Assembly: GCA_947034895.1 (NCBI GenBank)
Contig: OX344764.1
Location: 64,647,348 to 64,711,347 of the forward strand
Source: Rhytidiadelphus loreus
Lineage: Eukaryota; Streptophyta; Bryopsida; Hypnales; Hylocomiaceae
Direction of reading: 5' to 3'
DNA length: 64,000 nt
Both the position numbers and the translations under genes were made by a program. Positions 14,175 to 24,420 of the stretch are shown one piece after another. A model generated the notes under the pieces. That model saw only the letters and a list, made by a program, of their open reading frames with translations, was not told the DNA's origin and searched no databases. How positions within the stretch are numbered: position 1 is the stretch's first letter; each line of letters opens with the position of its first letter.

Positions 14175-14519
14175 GCCATTAGAGAAAATGTGGACTCTCC
14201 AGAGGGCCGCTAAGAAGTGCCGGAAGGGACCTTGGTTTCCTTTTATTTTGCATTGGCAAGAGTTTTTCCCCTATTGTTGTGGTGCACAAGTGTCATCCAT
14301 GTACTAGTGTAGCCAAATGTCAGAGCTTTGGTTCTCGTGCACTTGTGATTCATTGGAGAAGAAAATAAAAAAGTAAGAATCCTTCACGAAGTTCACACAA
14401 ATTGACACAGCATCTCTGACAGAGATGCCGTCCTTTTCGTAGCTCGGTAGGACTCCCAAAATAGACTGGTTTGTCAAACCCTAGCGGCCTTCTGGAGAGT
14501 CCAGATTTTCTCTAATGCC
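14175..14519. mobile_element. MITE-like element, ~38-bp inverted ends, possible TTT target duplication
   Basis: The left end GCCATTAGAGAAAATGTGGA continues as CTCTCCAGAGGGCCGCTA. The inverse of the right end reads GGCATTAGAGAAAATCTGGA and then CTCTCCAGAAGGCCGCTA, a match over about 38 bases with three mismatches. Both flanks carry TTT, so a 3-bp duplication is possible but weak in AT-rich DNA. A perfect internal palindrome, GCATCTCT-GAC-AGAGATGC, lies at 14410-14428. The 345-bp body has no coding capacity. The ends do not match CACTA termini despite the 3-bp flank. Confidence 0.6.
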
Positions 14520-15640
14520 TTTTCCAAAATGGTAAAGCAAGTTGAATTCCGATATTCCTACTAAAAGATATCTAAGGATGAAATTTGTCCCTAATTTTGT
14601 CCTAAAAACTTCACCCGTTGACTAAAATTAGCAAATAAATTCAAAATAAATCTCAATTTCAGGGTTGCGTTGTTAATTAGTTTAACTAATGAATTTTCTA
14701 GAGAAACCCTAATTTTGACCTAATTTTAAAAAATTCATCCAAAATTAAGCCAAACTTCATCCACACTTTACTCCTTTAAAATTTAAGAATTTAGTTACTT
14801 TATGAGGTTTATTGTTTTTGTGAGGGAAGTAAGAAATTAACTTTCTACCAAAATAATAATTTTAGAATTGTAACTTTTAACAAAAAAGTTATTAATAGAT
14901 GAAGTTATTGCGTTAAATTTTAATGGTCAAACTCATCCAATAATTCCTTTTTGGGTCAAATTTAGACTATTAATCTCAATATTTGACTAATTGTTACCTT
15001 ATAATTTTCAAATTTTTAACTCCTAGGTAAAAAATCTATTTCTATTGGTTAATTTAGTGAAGATGTTTATATCGACATTTTAGCAGTTAAAGTAATTAGA
15101 AATCAAAATCAAAGCGAAATTATATTTACCTCTCCTATAAAGTCTTTGATGGTCCCATCTTCTAGGATCACTAGATGAATGGTCTCATATGGGCCATCGA
15201 TCTCCATGTTCTACGCCATTCAAATTCCACTTTTAATTTGATTTGTTGGTCGTTATTGTTGATTCTTCTTCTTTATCCCTAATTAATCGCTGAAATTTTG
15301 ATGTAATTGGCTAACTACTTGGGTTTGTAATTATAGAATTACCTCAAACTTAACCTACAAAATAAAATCTAACAAAATCTAATTTTTCTAATTGTTAGTA
15401 TTTGTTATTTGTCCATTACATAATAGTTGGCACTTCTGTTTTATCTATTTGGCTCTATTAGGCCTAATAAAACAAAACTCAAACGAACCAATAAACCACT
15501 TAGAATGTAATTAATGACTAATCAACAAAGAATAAAGAATGAAGGAATTTATTCAATAGTATTGATTCCCTACAACTTGTAAATAAATTAATAGGATTTT
15601 ATTTTGAATATTTTTTTGCCTTTATTTTTTTGGATTTTGA
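14520..15640. other. AT-rich intergenic DNA, nothing identified
   Basis: No repeats, open frames or RNA-like structures that I can support. Confidence 0.5.
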
Positions 15641-15649
15641 AGTATGTTT

Positions 15650-17410
15650 TGGTGATGTTTTTCCTATTTGGTGTTCTAATTGGATGATTTTGGGTGTTTT
15701 TGAGCCAATTTGGGAAGTTTTTTTTATTTTAAGTCTATTCCTAATTGGATGCAGTCAAGTATGAGCTATTAAAGATAATTCCAAGTCTGAACTAACCAGT
15801 CTGGCTTGTTGCATTTTTCCAATTCGGGTTGTGTGTCTGGTCAAGCAGTTAGGGTTGCGGTTATCTGAAGTTGGATTTTTATGCAGTGAGTGCCAATTTG
15901 GAAAGTTTTGTGCTTGTGGTTTTGTTGTGGTTATGTTTGACGTTCCTAATTGGCAGTTTTTGGGTTTTTTGAAGTGACATCCAAATTGGTTGAGGAACCG
16001 CCTCACTGGAGTTTTTAAAGTGAAGTTTTCCACTTTGGAAGGCACCTAGTGTTGAGTGAGTTTGTTGCAAGTCCCAATCCCAGTTGGTTGTGTATTTATA
16101 TGTTTTGTATGTGTGTTTCATGCTTTATATGTGGTTTTATGTCAAGTTGGTTGTGTATTTATATGTTTTGTATGTGTGTTTCATGCTTTATATGTGGTTT
16201 TATGTCAAGTTGGTTGTGTATTTATATGTTTTGTATGTGTGTTTCATGCTTTATATGTGGTTTTATGTCAAGTCAGAGGTGACTTGTGTGTTTCCCAGTT
16301 GAAAAAATGTCTATGATAATGTCTATATAAGTCCTATTTGGAAGATGCAGATAAAGGCTGTCCCAATGATTCTCGTGGAGAGAAGAAGAAGATCCAAATT
16401 GGAGTTTTAGTGCTGAAGTTTAAAATATATCATTTGAGAGCAATTAATTTCCAAGTTGGAAATATATGCTGGGTGAATTAGCGTAGGAAGAACTGTGATA
16501 AAATATGGATTGAAATTGAGAGATATTTCCAAGTTGTAGAAGGGATTCCAACTGAGGAAGTTAATTGGAAGAAGAAGAACAAATAGGAAAGTGAGGGACG
16601 ATTAATTGTAGGATTACAAGTCCTAGTTGAAGAGATTGTATAAAGATTTATATATTAACGGTGATTTATTCACCAACTCGGATTTATACAATGATGATTT
16701 AATCCAGTTGATGTTGGTGCTTGTGTTTTTGATTATGTGATTAATTGTTATACATCAATTTGAGATTATGTGTTTGAAGTCTGAATTGGTATGTATGCTA
16801 GTCCAAATTAGTTGTGTCTCAGGGTAGTGTGTTGTGTGCATCATGTTTGATTCCCAATTTGGTCTGTGAGTTTGAGTAGAATGCGAGGTGTTACCAAGTC
16901 AGAAGGTTGTATAACAGCAAGGCTTAAATAGGAGTCGGAATTGTTAATGACTGGAAATTGTCTTGAAAGAAATCCAACTTGGTATTTAAGAGTATGCAAT
17001 TTGTTAGATGAGAGGATGTTTCATGAGTGATTGAAGTTTATGAGGAATAAAAATAATGGAGAGTAAGAAATTGCCCAAGTTAGGTAGAAAAGAATGCAAG
17101 TTATGTAATTGTCAAAGTTTTGAGAGACCAAGTTGTGAAGCTGTGAGTCAAAATTCCAAGTTGGTGGATGAAGATGTTAATGCTGGGGAGATGGGAGACA
17201 AGATTAATTTAGTTGGTGAGTGTTCCCTAGTTGAGAGTAAGAAGTAGTAGATTGGAGAGGAAGTAGTGAGCATGCAAGCCCAATTCGGATGAAGCCAGAC
17301 AGATTGATTAAGCCAAATCAGTGGTTAAAGACTAGCTGCAAAAGAAAGGACGATTTGGAGAAAGACTGGGAACCAACTTGAAAGAGAAGATGTTGAATCC
17401 AATTTGGGAA
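15650..17410 (+). repeat. Field of dispersed CCAANTTGG-like words (copy A)
   Basis: Over about 1.75 kb, near-palindromic words of the form CCAA-N-TTGG and relatives (CCAATTTGG, CCAAATTGG, CCAAGTTGG, CTAATTGG, CCAATTCGG) recur every few tens of bases, mostly as TCC(A/T)ANTTGGA on the plus strand. Examples are near 15681, 15705, 15742, 15893, 15981, 16394, 16451, 16854, 16976, 17156 and 17399. Spacing is irregular and the sequence between words differs, so this is not a simple tandem array. Open frames are short. A matching field in the opposite orientation lies at 49.5-51.6 kb. The words resemble plant MADS-type CArG boxes in shape, but function is unknown. Confidence 0.45.
16082..16270 (+). 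repeat. Tandem repeat, 63 bp x 3
   Basis: Three consecutive identical 63-bp units start at 16082, 16145 and 16208. Each begins AGTTGGTTGTGTATTTATAT and ends TTTATGTCA. Because 63 is a multiple of three, all plus frames remain open and produce false open frames with a 21-residue Cys/Tyr/Phe-rich period. Perfect identity suggests a recent duplication. It sits inside the CCAANTTGG field, and each unit starts with an AGTTGG word. Confidence 0.9.
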
Positions 17411-17904
17411 GATAAGCTTAATTATCAATAATTAATAAATTAAAAATAATAATAAATTAAAAAATATTAAACAACTATTTTAATAATTAAAGAATAAATA
17501 TAGGAACAATTTTCTATTCTTGGTGTTTGTTTAGGCCATTTAGGTTCATTTAGAAATAATCCTATTAAATTTGCCTCCCTAGGAACGAACATAACTATTA
17601 GTTGGGTAAATCCAAATAGGTTCCAACACAATCTACACAACTATTATTTATTGCCATGTTTCCTTCTTCTTCTTGCTCCAACACTCTCTCTCACTCCTTG
17701 AGGTGGTATTCTCCTTTCTCTTCAACTCTTATTGAAGTTGTTAAAGTTTTTGAGAGAGTTTATGAGAGATGTTGTTGTTCACAAATTGTTGGTTGTTTAA
17801 TTTTGATGTTTTTAAAAATTTAAGGATTAGGTGAGTATTACTCCAAATCCTTCTTTGTCATGGTAACATCAATTGGACAATTATTTGGTTGGCATGTAGA
17901 TCCA
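17411..17904. other. AT-rich spacer, nothing identified
   Basis: A low-complexity A/T run (17410-17500) is followed by unremarkable sequence with no feature I can support. Confidence 0.5.
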
Positions 17905-18144
17905 TGGTTGTTCGCTACGACAGCGCGACACCGCGACAAACGGACATTGCACGATGTCTAGTAGAGCCCGCGCGACGTCATGAAAAGTCAAATTTACCTT
18001 TGACTTTATATAAAATTACCCCCCTCTAGTTGGATGCCATGTGGCATCTACATGGCAAACTCAAGGGGCGCATACGGGTACTAGGCGATTGCATGTAGGG
18101 GCGACTGCAGGTAGGGGCGACCTCTTGTAGGAGTGATTTGTAGT
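17905..18144 (-). repeat. GC-rich terminal tail with GGGCGAC repeats (left, inverted)
   Basis: This short island carries GGGGCGAC words at about 18098 and 18114 and relatives nearby, plus GCGACACCGCGACAA at 17924 and a GACGTCATG word. It directly abuts the reversed family-P body at 18145. In arrangement it mirrors, inverted, the tail at 24100-24420: a GTCGCCC cluster, then a (G)CCA(C/T)GT(G)G word, then a TTTACC run, then CGACACGATGTC-like sequence. I read it as the distal end of a P-like element variant. The true terminus is not certain. Confidence 0.4.
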
Positions 18145-19021
18145 GCAATTCAAAACTGCCACTTCTGCTGCAGTCATCCAAGAAAATAGAAAAAATATTT
18201 TTTGGAGAATCTAACCGTAAGATCTTGTACTTAAGTTGTCTAAGATCATGTGGTAAAAATTTCATAAAGTTTGGCCACATAGATTGGAAGATATTAGCAT
18301 TCAAAGTTGGAAAAAAAAATTGAACTTTGGCTTGCAATTTCAGATGACTTTGACCACCATTTGTGGAAAAAAATTGCACTATAAACTCTAAATTTAAAAA
18401 AATTATGTTGAAAAATTGAATTGAAAGTTTAAGCAAAAAATTTCAATAGAAACACACTTGATTTCATTCTTTAAGAAATTGTTGAATAGAAGTTGGTCTA
18501 TGATTGAATGAAAAACTAAATTGTTAATAGCTCTAAGTTGGAATTGAAACACAATAAGCACAATGGTGAGATTGTTCTAGTAGACAAACTTAACTATATT
18601 AAACAATTTTCAAAAAAATTGTATAAATTGCATTCAAAAATATATCATATAAGATGTTTTTTCAAAAAATTGTTTAGATTGTCTAAAAGACAAGATTGTC
18701 CATAATTATTTCATTGCTAGTCCAAATGGAATGAATCAAAGCTTCACATGTACACAAAAATATAATATTTGAGGGAAAAAAATTAAATATTAATTAACTT
18801 ATTGTAATTTTTTTGTTGCTTGCTGACTTCTATTTTCAGCTTAGGATGGCATAAATTTTGCTTTTGGACACCAATTGAAGAAAAATTTATATTCTTACAA
18901 AGATGATGTACTCTTCTATCCTCCAAAAAAGTTCAAAAAATGAAAATGAAAATTGAGACTATATGCACCTACTTGAATTCTTTAAAGTCCTTCAAAAGGA
19001 CTCAAGTTGGTCCTTTAGGGG
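18145..19021 (-). mobile_element. Family P element copy, reversed, with variant distal end
   Basis: Read on the minus strand, this begins CCCCTAAAGGACCAACTTGA at 19021, directly flanked by TTAA at 19022-19025. It carries the family landmarks in order: a 'GATTCATTCCATTTGGA' block (~18725), AGAACAATCTCACC (18563-18577 reversed), the ATCTTACGGTTAGATT-like block (~18220), and GGCAGTTTTG (18149-18158 reversed). Where other copies end with CCTTTAGGGG soon after the GGCAGTTTTG block, this one runs into the GC-rich tail at 17905-18144. It has no coding capacity. A minus-strand frame at 18026-18436 is chance reading of the repeat. Confidence 0.6.
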
Positions 19022-19689
19022 TTAAAACTCAACTTTATTTTTGTACACTTTTACACACATTAGTTTAGAAGCAAATAAATTAAAGTACATTGTTTGGAAA
19101 AAATTACAAAATATTTGCACAAAAGAATTCAAATTCAAGATTCAATACATAGACCTTGGCACCTAGCGTTTTGAGTATTTAATATTTTTTCTAAATGGCA
19201 CGTCATATAAAAAGTGGTTAATATATTTACTTTCCTTTTCAAAATTTAGAAGCATGAAATGTGACCTATGTTTTTATTTGTATTAACATAATAACAACAT
19301 GTCCTATTAAAAAACATCAATGTGATAAACAACTTCAAGGGCTTTATCAACCATGAGTAGCTTTACCACCTATCTACATATTAGTTGCTTCTTTGAATCA
19401 GGTTCAATGACTATACCTACCTTCCTCACAAAGTACCTCATTACTAATGTGTTTTCAATATTCCATTGTCATAGTTGCGTGGATGAGTATCTCTAAAGTA
19501 GCACGTGCGCCCTTACTATAGGTAACTAAAATCAAAACAATCCTTTTATTGTTGACCACATCATCAAATATTTGTTTCTACGTAGGATCTCTCATTAAAA
19601 AGCGTATAATCTCTGTCCTCACTTGTTGGTGTCCAACTTTGAATTAGAAGCATATGTCATTATGTCACCATATGCTTAGTGATGTCAAT
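19022..19689. other. Spacer, nothing identified
   Basis: Apart from the TTAA flank at 19022-19025, this is unremarkable AT-rich DNA between the reversed P copy and the GC-rich array. Confidence 0.5.
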
Positions 19690-20318
19690 TTTAGTTGCCC
19701 CTAGAAACCCCCAAACGGCCCAAATTTGCCAATTTTTGGACAAAGGGAGGGCCATTCTTTCCACCTCCACCCGCAGTCGCCCCTTACCCAAAGTTGCCTT
19801 GACCCGCGTTCTCCTCCATGCGAGGTCGCCTAAGACCCGAAGTTGCCCCTAGAAACCCCCAAACGGCCCAAATTTGCCAATTTTTGGACAAAGGAAGGGC
19901 CATTTTTTCCACCTCCACCCGCAGTCGCCCCTTACCCGAGGTCGTCCTTAAGAAGTCACCTTGACCCGCGTTCTCCTCCATGCGAGGTCGCCCAAGACCC
20001 GAAGTCGCCCCTAGAAACCCCCAAAGGCCCAAATTTGCCAATTTTTGGACAAAAGAAGGGCCATTCTTTCCACCTCCACCCGTAGTCGCCCCTTACCCGA
20101 GGTCGCCCTGACCCGTGTTCTCCTCCATGCGAGGTCGCCCAAGACCCGAAGTCGCCCCTAGAAACCCCCAAACGGCCCCAAATTGCCAATTTTTGGACAA
20201 AGGAAGGGCCATTCTTTCCACCTCCACCCGCAGTCGCCCCTTACCCAAGGTCGCCCTTAAAAAATCGCCCTGACCCGCGTTCTCCTCCATGAGAGGTCGC
20301 CCAAGACTCAAAGTTACT
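19690..20318 (+). repeat. GC-rich tandem array, four units of ~148-162 bp
   Basis: Four units start with GCCCCTAGAAACCCCCAAA (first copy begins TTGCCCC) at about 19697, 19845, 20007 and 20154. Each carries, in order, AATTTGCCAATTTTTGGAC, GGGCCATTCTTTCC, CACCTCCACCC, GTCGCCCCTTACCC, a GCGTTCTCCTCCATG block and AGGTCGCCCAAGAC. Unit length varies because a short CCTTAAGAAGTC-type segment is present in some units and absent in others. Frames on both strands stay partly open through it, but they shift between units, so I reject coding. The repeated GTCGCCC word is shared with the islands at 17905-18144 and 24100-24260. Confidence 0.85.
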
Positions 20319-20739
20319 TGAAAAATGCATTGGATTGCATTTTTTGGGTGATGAAAGTAGAAATTGACAACTTCATTAGAGTCAATTACTTTTGTTTTAG
20401 TTTACTAGGTACATTAGTGGACCTACGTTGTTAGATGAGCTAAGTAAATGGACCTTGATGAGATCAGATTTCATAGCTTTGACACCTAATCTAATTTATT
20501 AGAAATGAAAGCTCTTCTAAAAATCTAGTTGCTTTGGATTCTCTATAGTACTACTTGTATTTGATAATATCTTGTTTGATCTATTAATCAGCTCTAGTAT
20601 ATAAATTTTATGGCAAGATGTCATCTTCTATTGAACAATCAAGTTTTGCAAACATGCAATTTTGTTAAATATATATCAATGGTTCAATTTCATTTATTCG
20701 ATTGGGATTACATGATATGAAATAAATCAAATAAGAAAG
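20319..20739. other. Spacer, nothing identified
   Basis: AT-rich DNA between the GC-rich array and the ~221-bp array, with no supported feature. Confidence 0.5.
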
Positions 20740-22101
20740 ATCATACATATCTCTCCATCTATTTTTTTGTATTTCAGAAATCATTTGATAAATTATACAC
20801 TTATAGAATGACTATTTGAGATTTGTTTAAATCCGTAGGGGAAATTTTCATTTAAATCTCTTCCCCACTAATTTAGAAGTGAATATGGTAAATAATTCAT
20901 AAGTACAAAGATGTTTGGAGAATCAAGAAAATTAAATGGGGAAGGTATTGCAAATTCATGCATTATTTTGTATTTTGAAATACACTTCATAAATTATAGA
21001 CCCCTTTAGTAGGATAATTCGTTGAAATTTGCATAAATTAAATCAAAAGGGGAAGTTTTCATTTAAATTCCTTCCCCACTAATTTTTTAAGTTAGAGATG
21101 AAGGTGGTAAATAATTCATAAGTACATAGATGTTTGGAGAATGAAGAAAATTAAATGGGGAAGGTATTGCAAATATTTTCATGCATTATTTTGTATCTTG
21201 AAAAATAATTTATAAATAATACACCCATAGGATAAGTCTTTGAGATTTGCATAAATCAAAAGGGGAAGTTTTAATTCAAATCTCTTCCTTCTAATTTTTA
21301 AGTTAAAGATGAAGGTGGTAAATAGTTCATAAATAGTTGAGTACAAGGATCCTTAGAGAATCAAGAAAATTAAATGGGGAAGGTATTGCAAATATTTTCA
21401 TGCATTATTTTGTATCTTGAATTTTTTTTTATAAATAATACACCCACAGGATAAGTCTTTGAGATTTGCATAAATCAAAAGGGGAAGTTGTAATTCAAAT
21501 CTCTTCCCTCTAATTTTTAAGTTAAAGATGAAGGTGGTAAATAGTTCATAAATAGTTGAGTACAAGGATCTTGAATTTTTTTTTATAAATAATACACCCA
21601 TAGGATAAGTCTTTGAGATTTGCCTAAATTAAATAAAAAAAAGGAAGTTTTAATTCAAACTTCTTCCGTCTAATTTTGAAGTCAAAGATGAAGGTGGTGA
21701 ATAATTCATAAATAGTTGATTATAAGGATGCTTGGAGAATCGAGAAAATTAAATGGGGAAGGTATTGCAAATATCTCCATTCATTATTTTGTATTTTGAA
21801 ATACATTTGATAAATAATACTCCCATAGGATGATTATTTGAGATTGCATATATTAAATCAAATGGAATAATTCTTATTTAAATCTCTTTCTTCTAATTTT
21901 TAAGCTTGAAATTAAAGTGGTAAATAATACATGAGTATGATGAATTGATGATACTTGGAGGATAGTGAAATTCAAAATGGAAAGCTCTTTCTAAAATCTA
22001 CATTTTATTATTTTGTATTTTAAAATCTACTTCATAAATAATACCCTGGTAGGATGACTTCTAGAGATTTGCATAATTCAAGAGGAGAAGCTCTAATTTA
22101 A
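20740..22101 (+). repeat. Satellite-like tandem array, ~221-bp unit, part 1
   Basis: Units share a CATTATTTTGTAT word near 20963, 21184, 21406, 21783 and 22007 (degenerate near 20762), then AATAATACACCCATAGGAT, GAGATTTGCATAAAT, GGGGAAG, TTAAATCTCTTCC, AGATGAAGGTGGTAAATA and AAATTAAATGGGGAAGG. Spacing is 221-224 bp, except between 21406 and 21783, where an internal ~145-bp segment (from about 21417) is duplicated at 21568. Similarity between units is high but not perfect. The last unit stops at TTAA 22098-22101 where a P element is inserted, and the array resumes at 23019. Confidence 0.85.
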
Positions 22102-23018
22102 CCCCTAAAGGACCATTGTCCCCTCGAGGAACAAAATGGATTTCGGGCAAGTTCCTATGATCTCAATTTTCAGTGAATTTTTTTGAAACTTTACCATAAG
22201 ATAGGAAAACTTATGAGCTTTGTGGGAATATAAATTTTATTTCAATTGATGCCCGAGACAAAAAGTTATAGCATCTTAAACATAATTTATACGTCACCGG
22301 GCAGAAAAATAAATCTACAAAAATTTGAAATTATTTTTTAAATTATTTTCTTCTTAAAGATCATATTTTTGTCTACATGTGAAGCTTTGATTCATTCCAT
22401 TTGGATTAGTAATGTGAAAGTTATGAACAATCTTGTTTTTTGGGCAATTTGAGCATCTTCTTGAAAAAATAACTTATAGGATTCAATTCTGAATGCAATT
22501 TTCACAATATAAAAAAAAAAATTGTTTGACAAGGTTAACTTTTCTATTTAGAACAATCTCACCGTTGAGATTATTGTGTTTCGATCCCATTTTAGAGCTA
22601 TTAAAGATTTAGTTTTTCTTTCAATCTTGGACCTACTTTTACTGAACAATTTTTTAAAGAATGAAAATCAATCACGTTTTTTTTTAATTTTTTTTTCTAG
22701 ACTTTCAACTCAATTCTTCAACACAAATTCTTTTAAATTCAAGGTCCATGGTGTAATTCTTTTCTCCAAATGGCATTCAAAGTCATCTAAAATTGCAGGC
22801 TAGTGTTCAAAAAAAAATTCTTTTTTCAACTTTGAATGCTATTATCTTCCAATCTGTATGGTCAACTCCATGAAATTTTTACCACATGATACTAGACTAG
22901 TAAAGTACAAGATCATACGGTTAGATTATAAAAAAAAAATTGTTTTTTTGGATGAATGTAGCAAAAATGGCAGTTTTGAGTAGTTTTTGACAGAAGAACG
23001 GCCCTAGTCCTTTAGGGG
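22102..23018 (+). mobile_element. Family P element (917 bp), complete, TTAA target duplication
   Basis: The ends are CCCCTAAAGGACCA and the inverse of ACTAGTCCTTTAGGGG-type sequence (23005-23018: TAGTCCTTTAGGGG), flanked on both sides by TTAA (22098-22101 and 23019-23022). It interrupts a tandem array. Removing the element and one TTAA restores CTAATTTAAATCTCGTTCC, which matches the neighbouring array unit around 21870 (CTTATTTAAATCTCTTTC). That is an internal empty site. The body is non-coding, with landmark blocks GCATCTTCTTGAAAAAATAAC (from 22453), GAACAATCTCACCG (~22551), GATCATACGGTTAG (~22911) and ATGGCAGTTTTGAGT (22969-22983). TTAA targeting and CCC-starting ends are hallmarks of piggyBac elements; assignment is inference. 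A TA-targeting mariner-type element is the main alternative. Confidence 0.8.
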
Positions 23019-23189
23019 TTAAATCTCGTTCCTCTATTTTTAAATTTTAGATGAAGGTGGTAAATTATACATAAGTATGATGATGCATAGAGAATAGAGA
23101 AAATCAAATAGGAATGTTTTTATACAAATCTTCAGAGGGTGTTCAAATTTAAAATCCACTTGTTAAATAATACACTGATAGGTTGTTAA
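23019..23189 (+). repeat. Satellite-like array, part 2 (resumes after the P insertion)
   Basis: The sequence continues the array unit: AAATCTCGTTCCTCTA, TAGATGAAGGTGGTAAAT, AGAGAAAATCAAAT and AATAATACACTGATAGG. It ends at TTAA 23186-23189, where the next P-like copy begins. The composition and order match the units before 22098. Confidence 0.7.
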
Positions 23190-24099
23190 TCTCTAAACTT
23201 TCATTGTCTTCACAAGGGGCAAATGGATTTTGGCCAAGTTCCTATATGGTCAAATTTTTATGAAAAGATACTAAAAAAAAATTAGCTTTCTAGGAATGTA
23301 ATTTTTATTTTAATTGGTGCCTAGGAGCAAGAGTTATACAACAATTAGCTTTGATCTAAATTAAATCATTTGGATGAGCAAAAACAAATCTTGAAAAATT
23401 TGAATTAAAAATTAATTTTTTTTCTCATATATTTTATTTTATTTTCATATGGAAAGCTTTTATTCATTTCATTTGGATTTATGATATGAAGAGGTTGCCA
23501 AGAAGTTGTAGAGCATCTTGTTTTGCAAGCAATTATAACATTGATTTGTAAAATATAGGTATAGGATTTGTTTTTGAGTTCAATTTTCAGAAAAATTCAG
23601 AACAAATAGGTCCACCAATTTAACATTGATTGTTAGAACAATCTCACTATTGGAATTAGTGAGTTTTAATTCCATCTTAGAGCTATTAATGATTTAGTTT
23701 TTCCCTCTATGATACCTTCTTCTACTAAATAAATTTTTAAATAATGAAAATTACATTATATTTTAAACTTTTATTTTTTCTATATTTTCAACTCAATTTT
23801 GAATGATGAAAAAAAACTAAATTCAAGATCAACAATTCAAACTATTTAAGTTAAGAAGATTTGAAGTCTCTTAAACTAGTTTGCCATTGTGCCACAAAAA
23901 CACAATTTCTTCACTTTGAATGCATTTATCTTGCAATCTATGTGGTCAAAATGTCTGAAATTTTTTCTATGCGTTCTCAAACTATTCTATTGCAAGATCC
24001 TATGGTAACATATGGAAAAAAATACCATTCTAAATTTTTTTTCTCTTTGCAATTTGCACAAAAATGGCAGTTTTGAGTGTTTTTTGACAATTGCAACAA
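23190..24099 (+). mobile_element. Family P element copy with variant distal end
   Basis: This starts TCTCTAAACTTTCATTGTC after TTAA (23186-23189), a decayed form of CCCCTAAAGGACCATTGTC. Landmarks follow in the usual order: AAATGGATTTTGGCCAAGTTCC, a TTAGAACAATCTCAC block (~23633), a TTGCAAGATCCTATGGTAAC block (~23989) and ATGGCAGTTTTGAGTG (24063-24078). It then runs into the GTCGCCC-rich tail rather than the usual CCTTTAGGGG end. It is the mirror image of the copy at 18145-19021, so the two form an inverted pair facing outward with GC-rich tails. It is non-coding. Confidence 0.6.
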
Positions 24100-24420
24100 G
24101 GAGGTCGCCCCCCTGGACCAGAAGTCACCCCCTTGGACCAGAGGTCGCCCTAATTTTAGAACCCGTACTCGCCCCATTTGTACTTGCACGCGCCCCCATC
24201 CGTGGTCGCCCAAGGCTGAAGTACATGCGCCCCTACCCGTAGTCGCCCAAGTTGGCTTTCCACGTCATTTTGTAAACCTTGCCACGTAGGCAAAATCTAT
24301 TTACCATAGGGTAAATTTTTTTACCCCTCCGCGACACGATGTCAAGTAAACTTGACACTTGGTGACACGTGACACGCGACGTCAGACGTCATACACGACG
24401 CCTAGACCCAAAAATATGTC
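24100..24420 (+). repeat. GC-rich terminal tail with GTCGCCC repeats (right)
   Basis: A run of ~20-bp units at 24101-24150 (AGGTCGCCCCCCTGGACC and AGAAGTCACCCCCTTGGACC) is followed by more GTCGCCC and ACTCGCCCC words up to ~24250. A CCACGTAGG word, TTTACC near 24300-24330, then CGCGACACGATGTC (24332-24345) and several ACGTGACACG and GACGTCA words follow. The order matches the inverted tail at 17905-18144. I see no gene. Short frames on both strands (e.g. 23977-24213 minus, 24077-24289 plus) are products of this biased composition. Confidence 0.45.

Noticed and set aside
16049..16316. Cys/Tyr/Phe-rich repeat peptides (72-86 residues, three frames)
   Set aside because: A 63-bp perfect tandem repeat keeps all frames open. 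No independent sign of coding.
19784..20311. Pro/Gly-rich frames in the GC-rich array
   Set aside because: Repeat-driven. Unit lengths of 147-162 bp break the frame.
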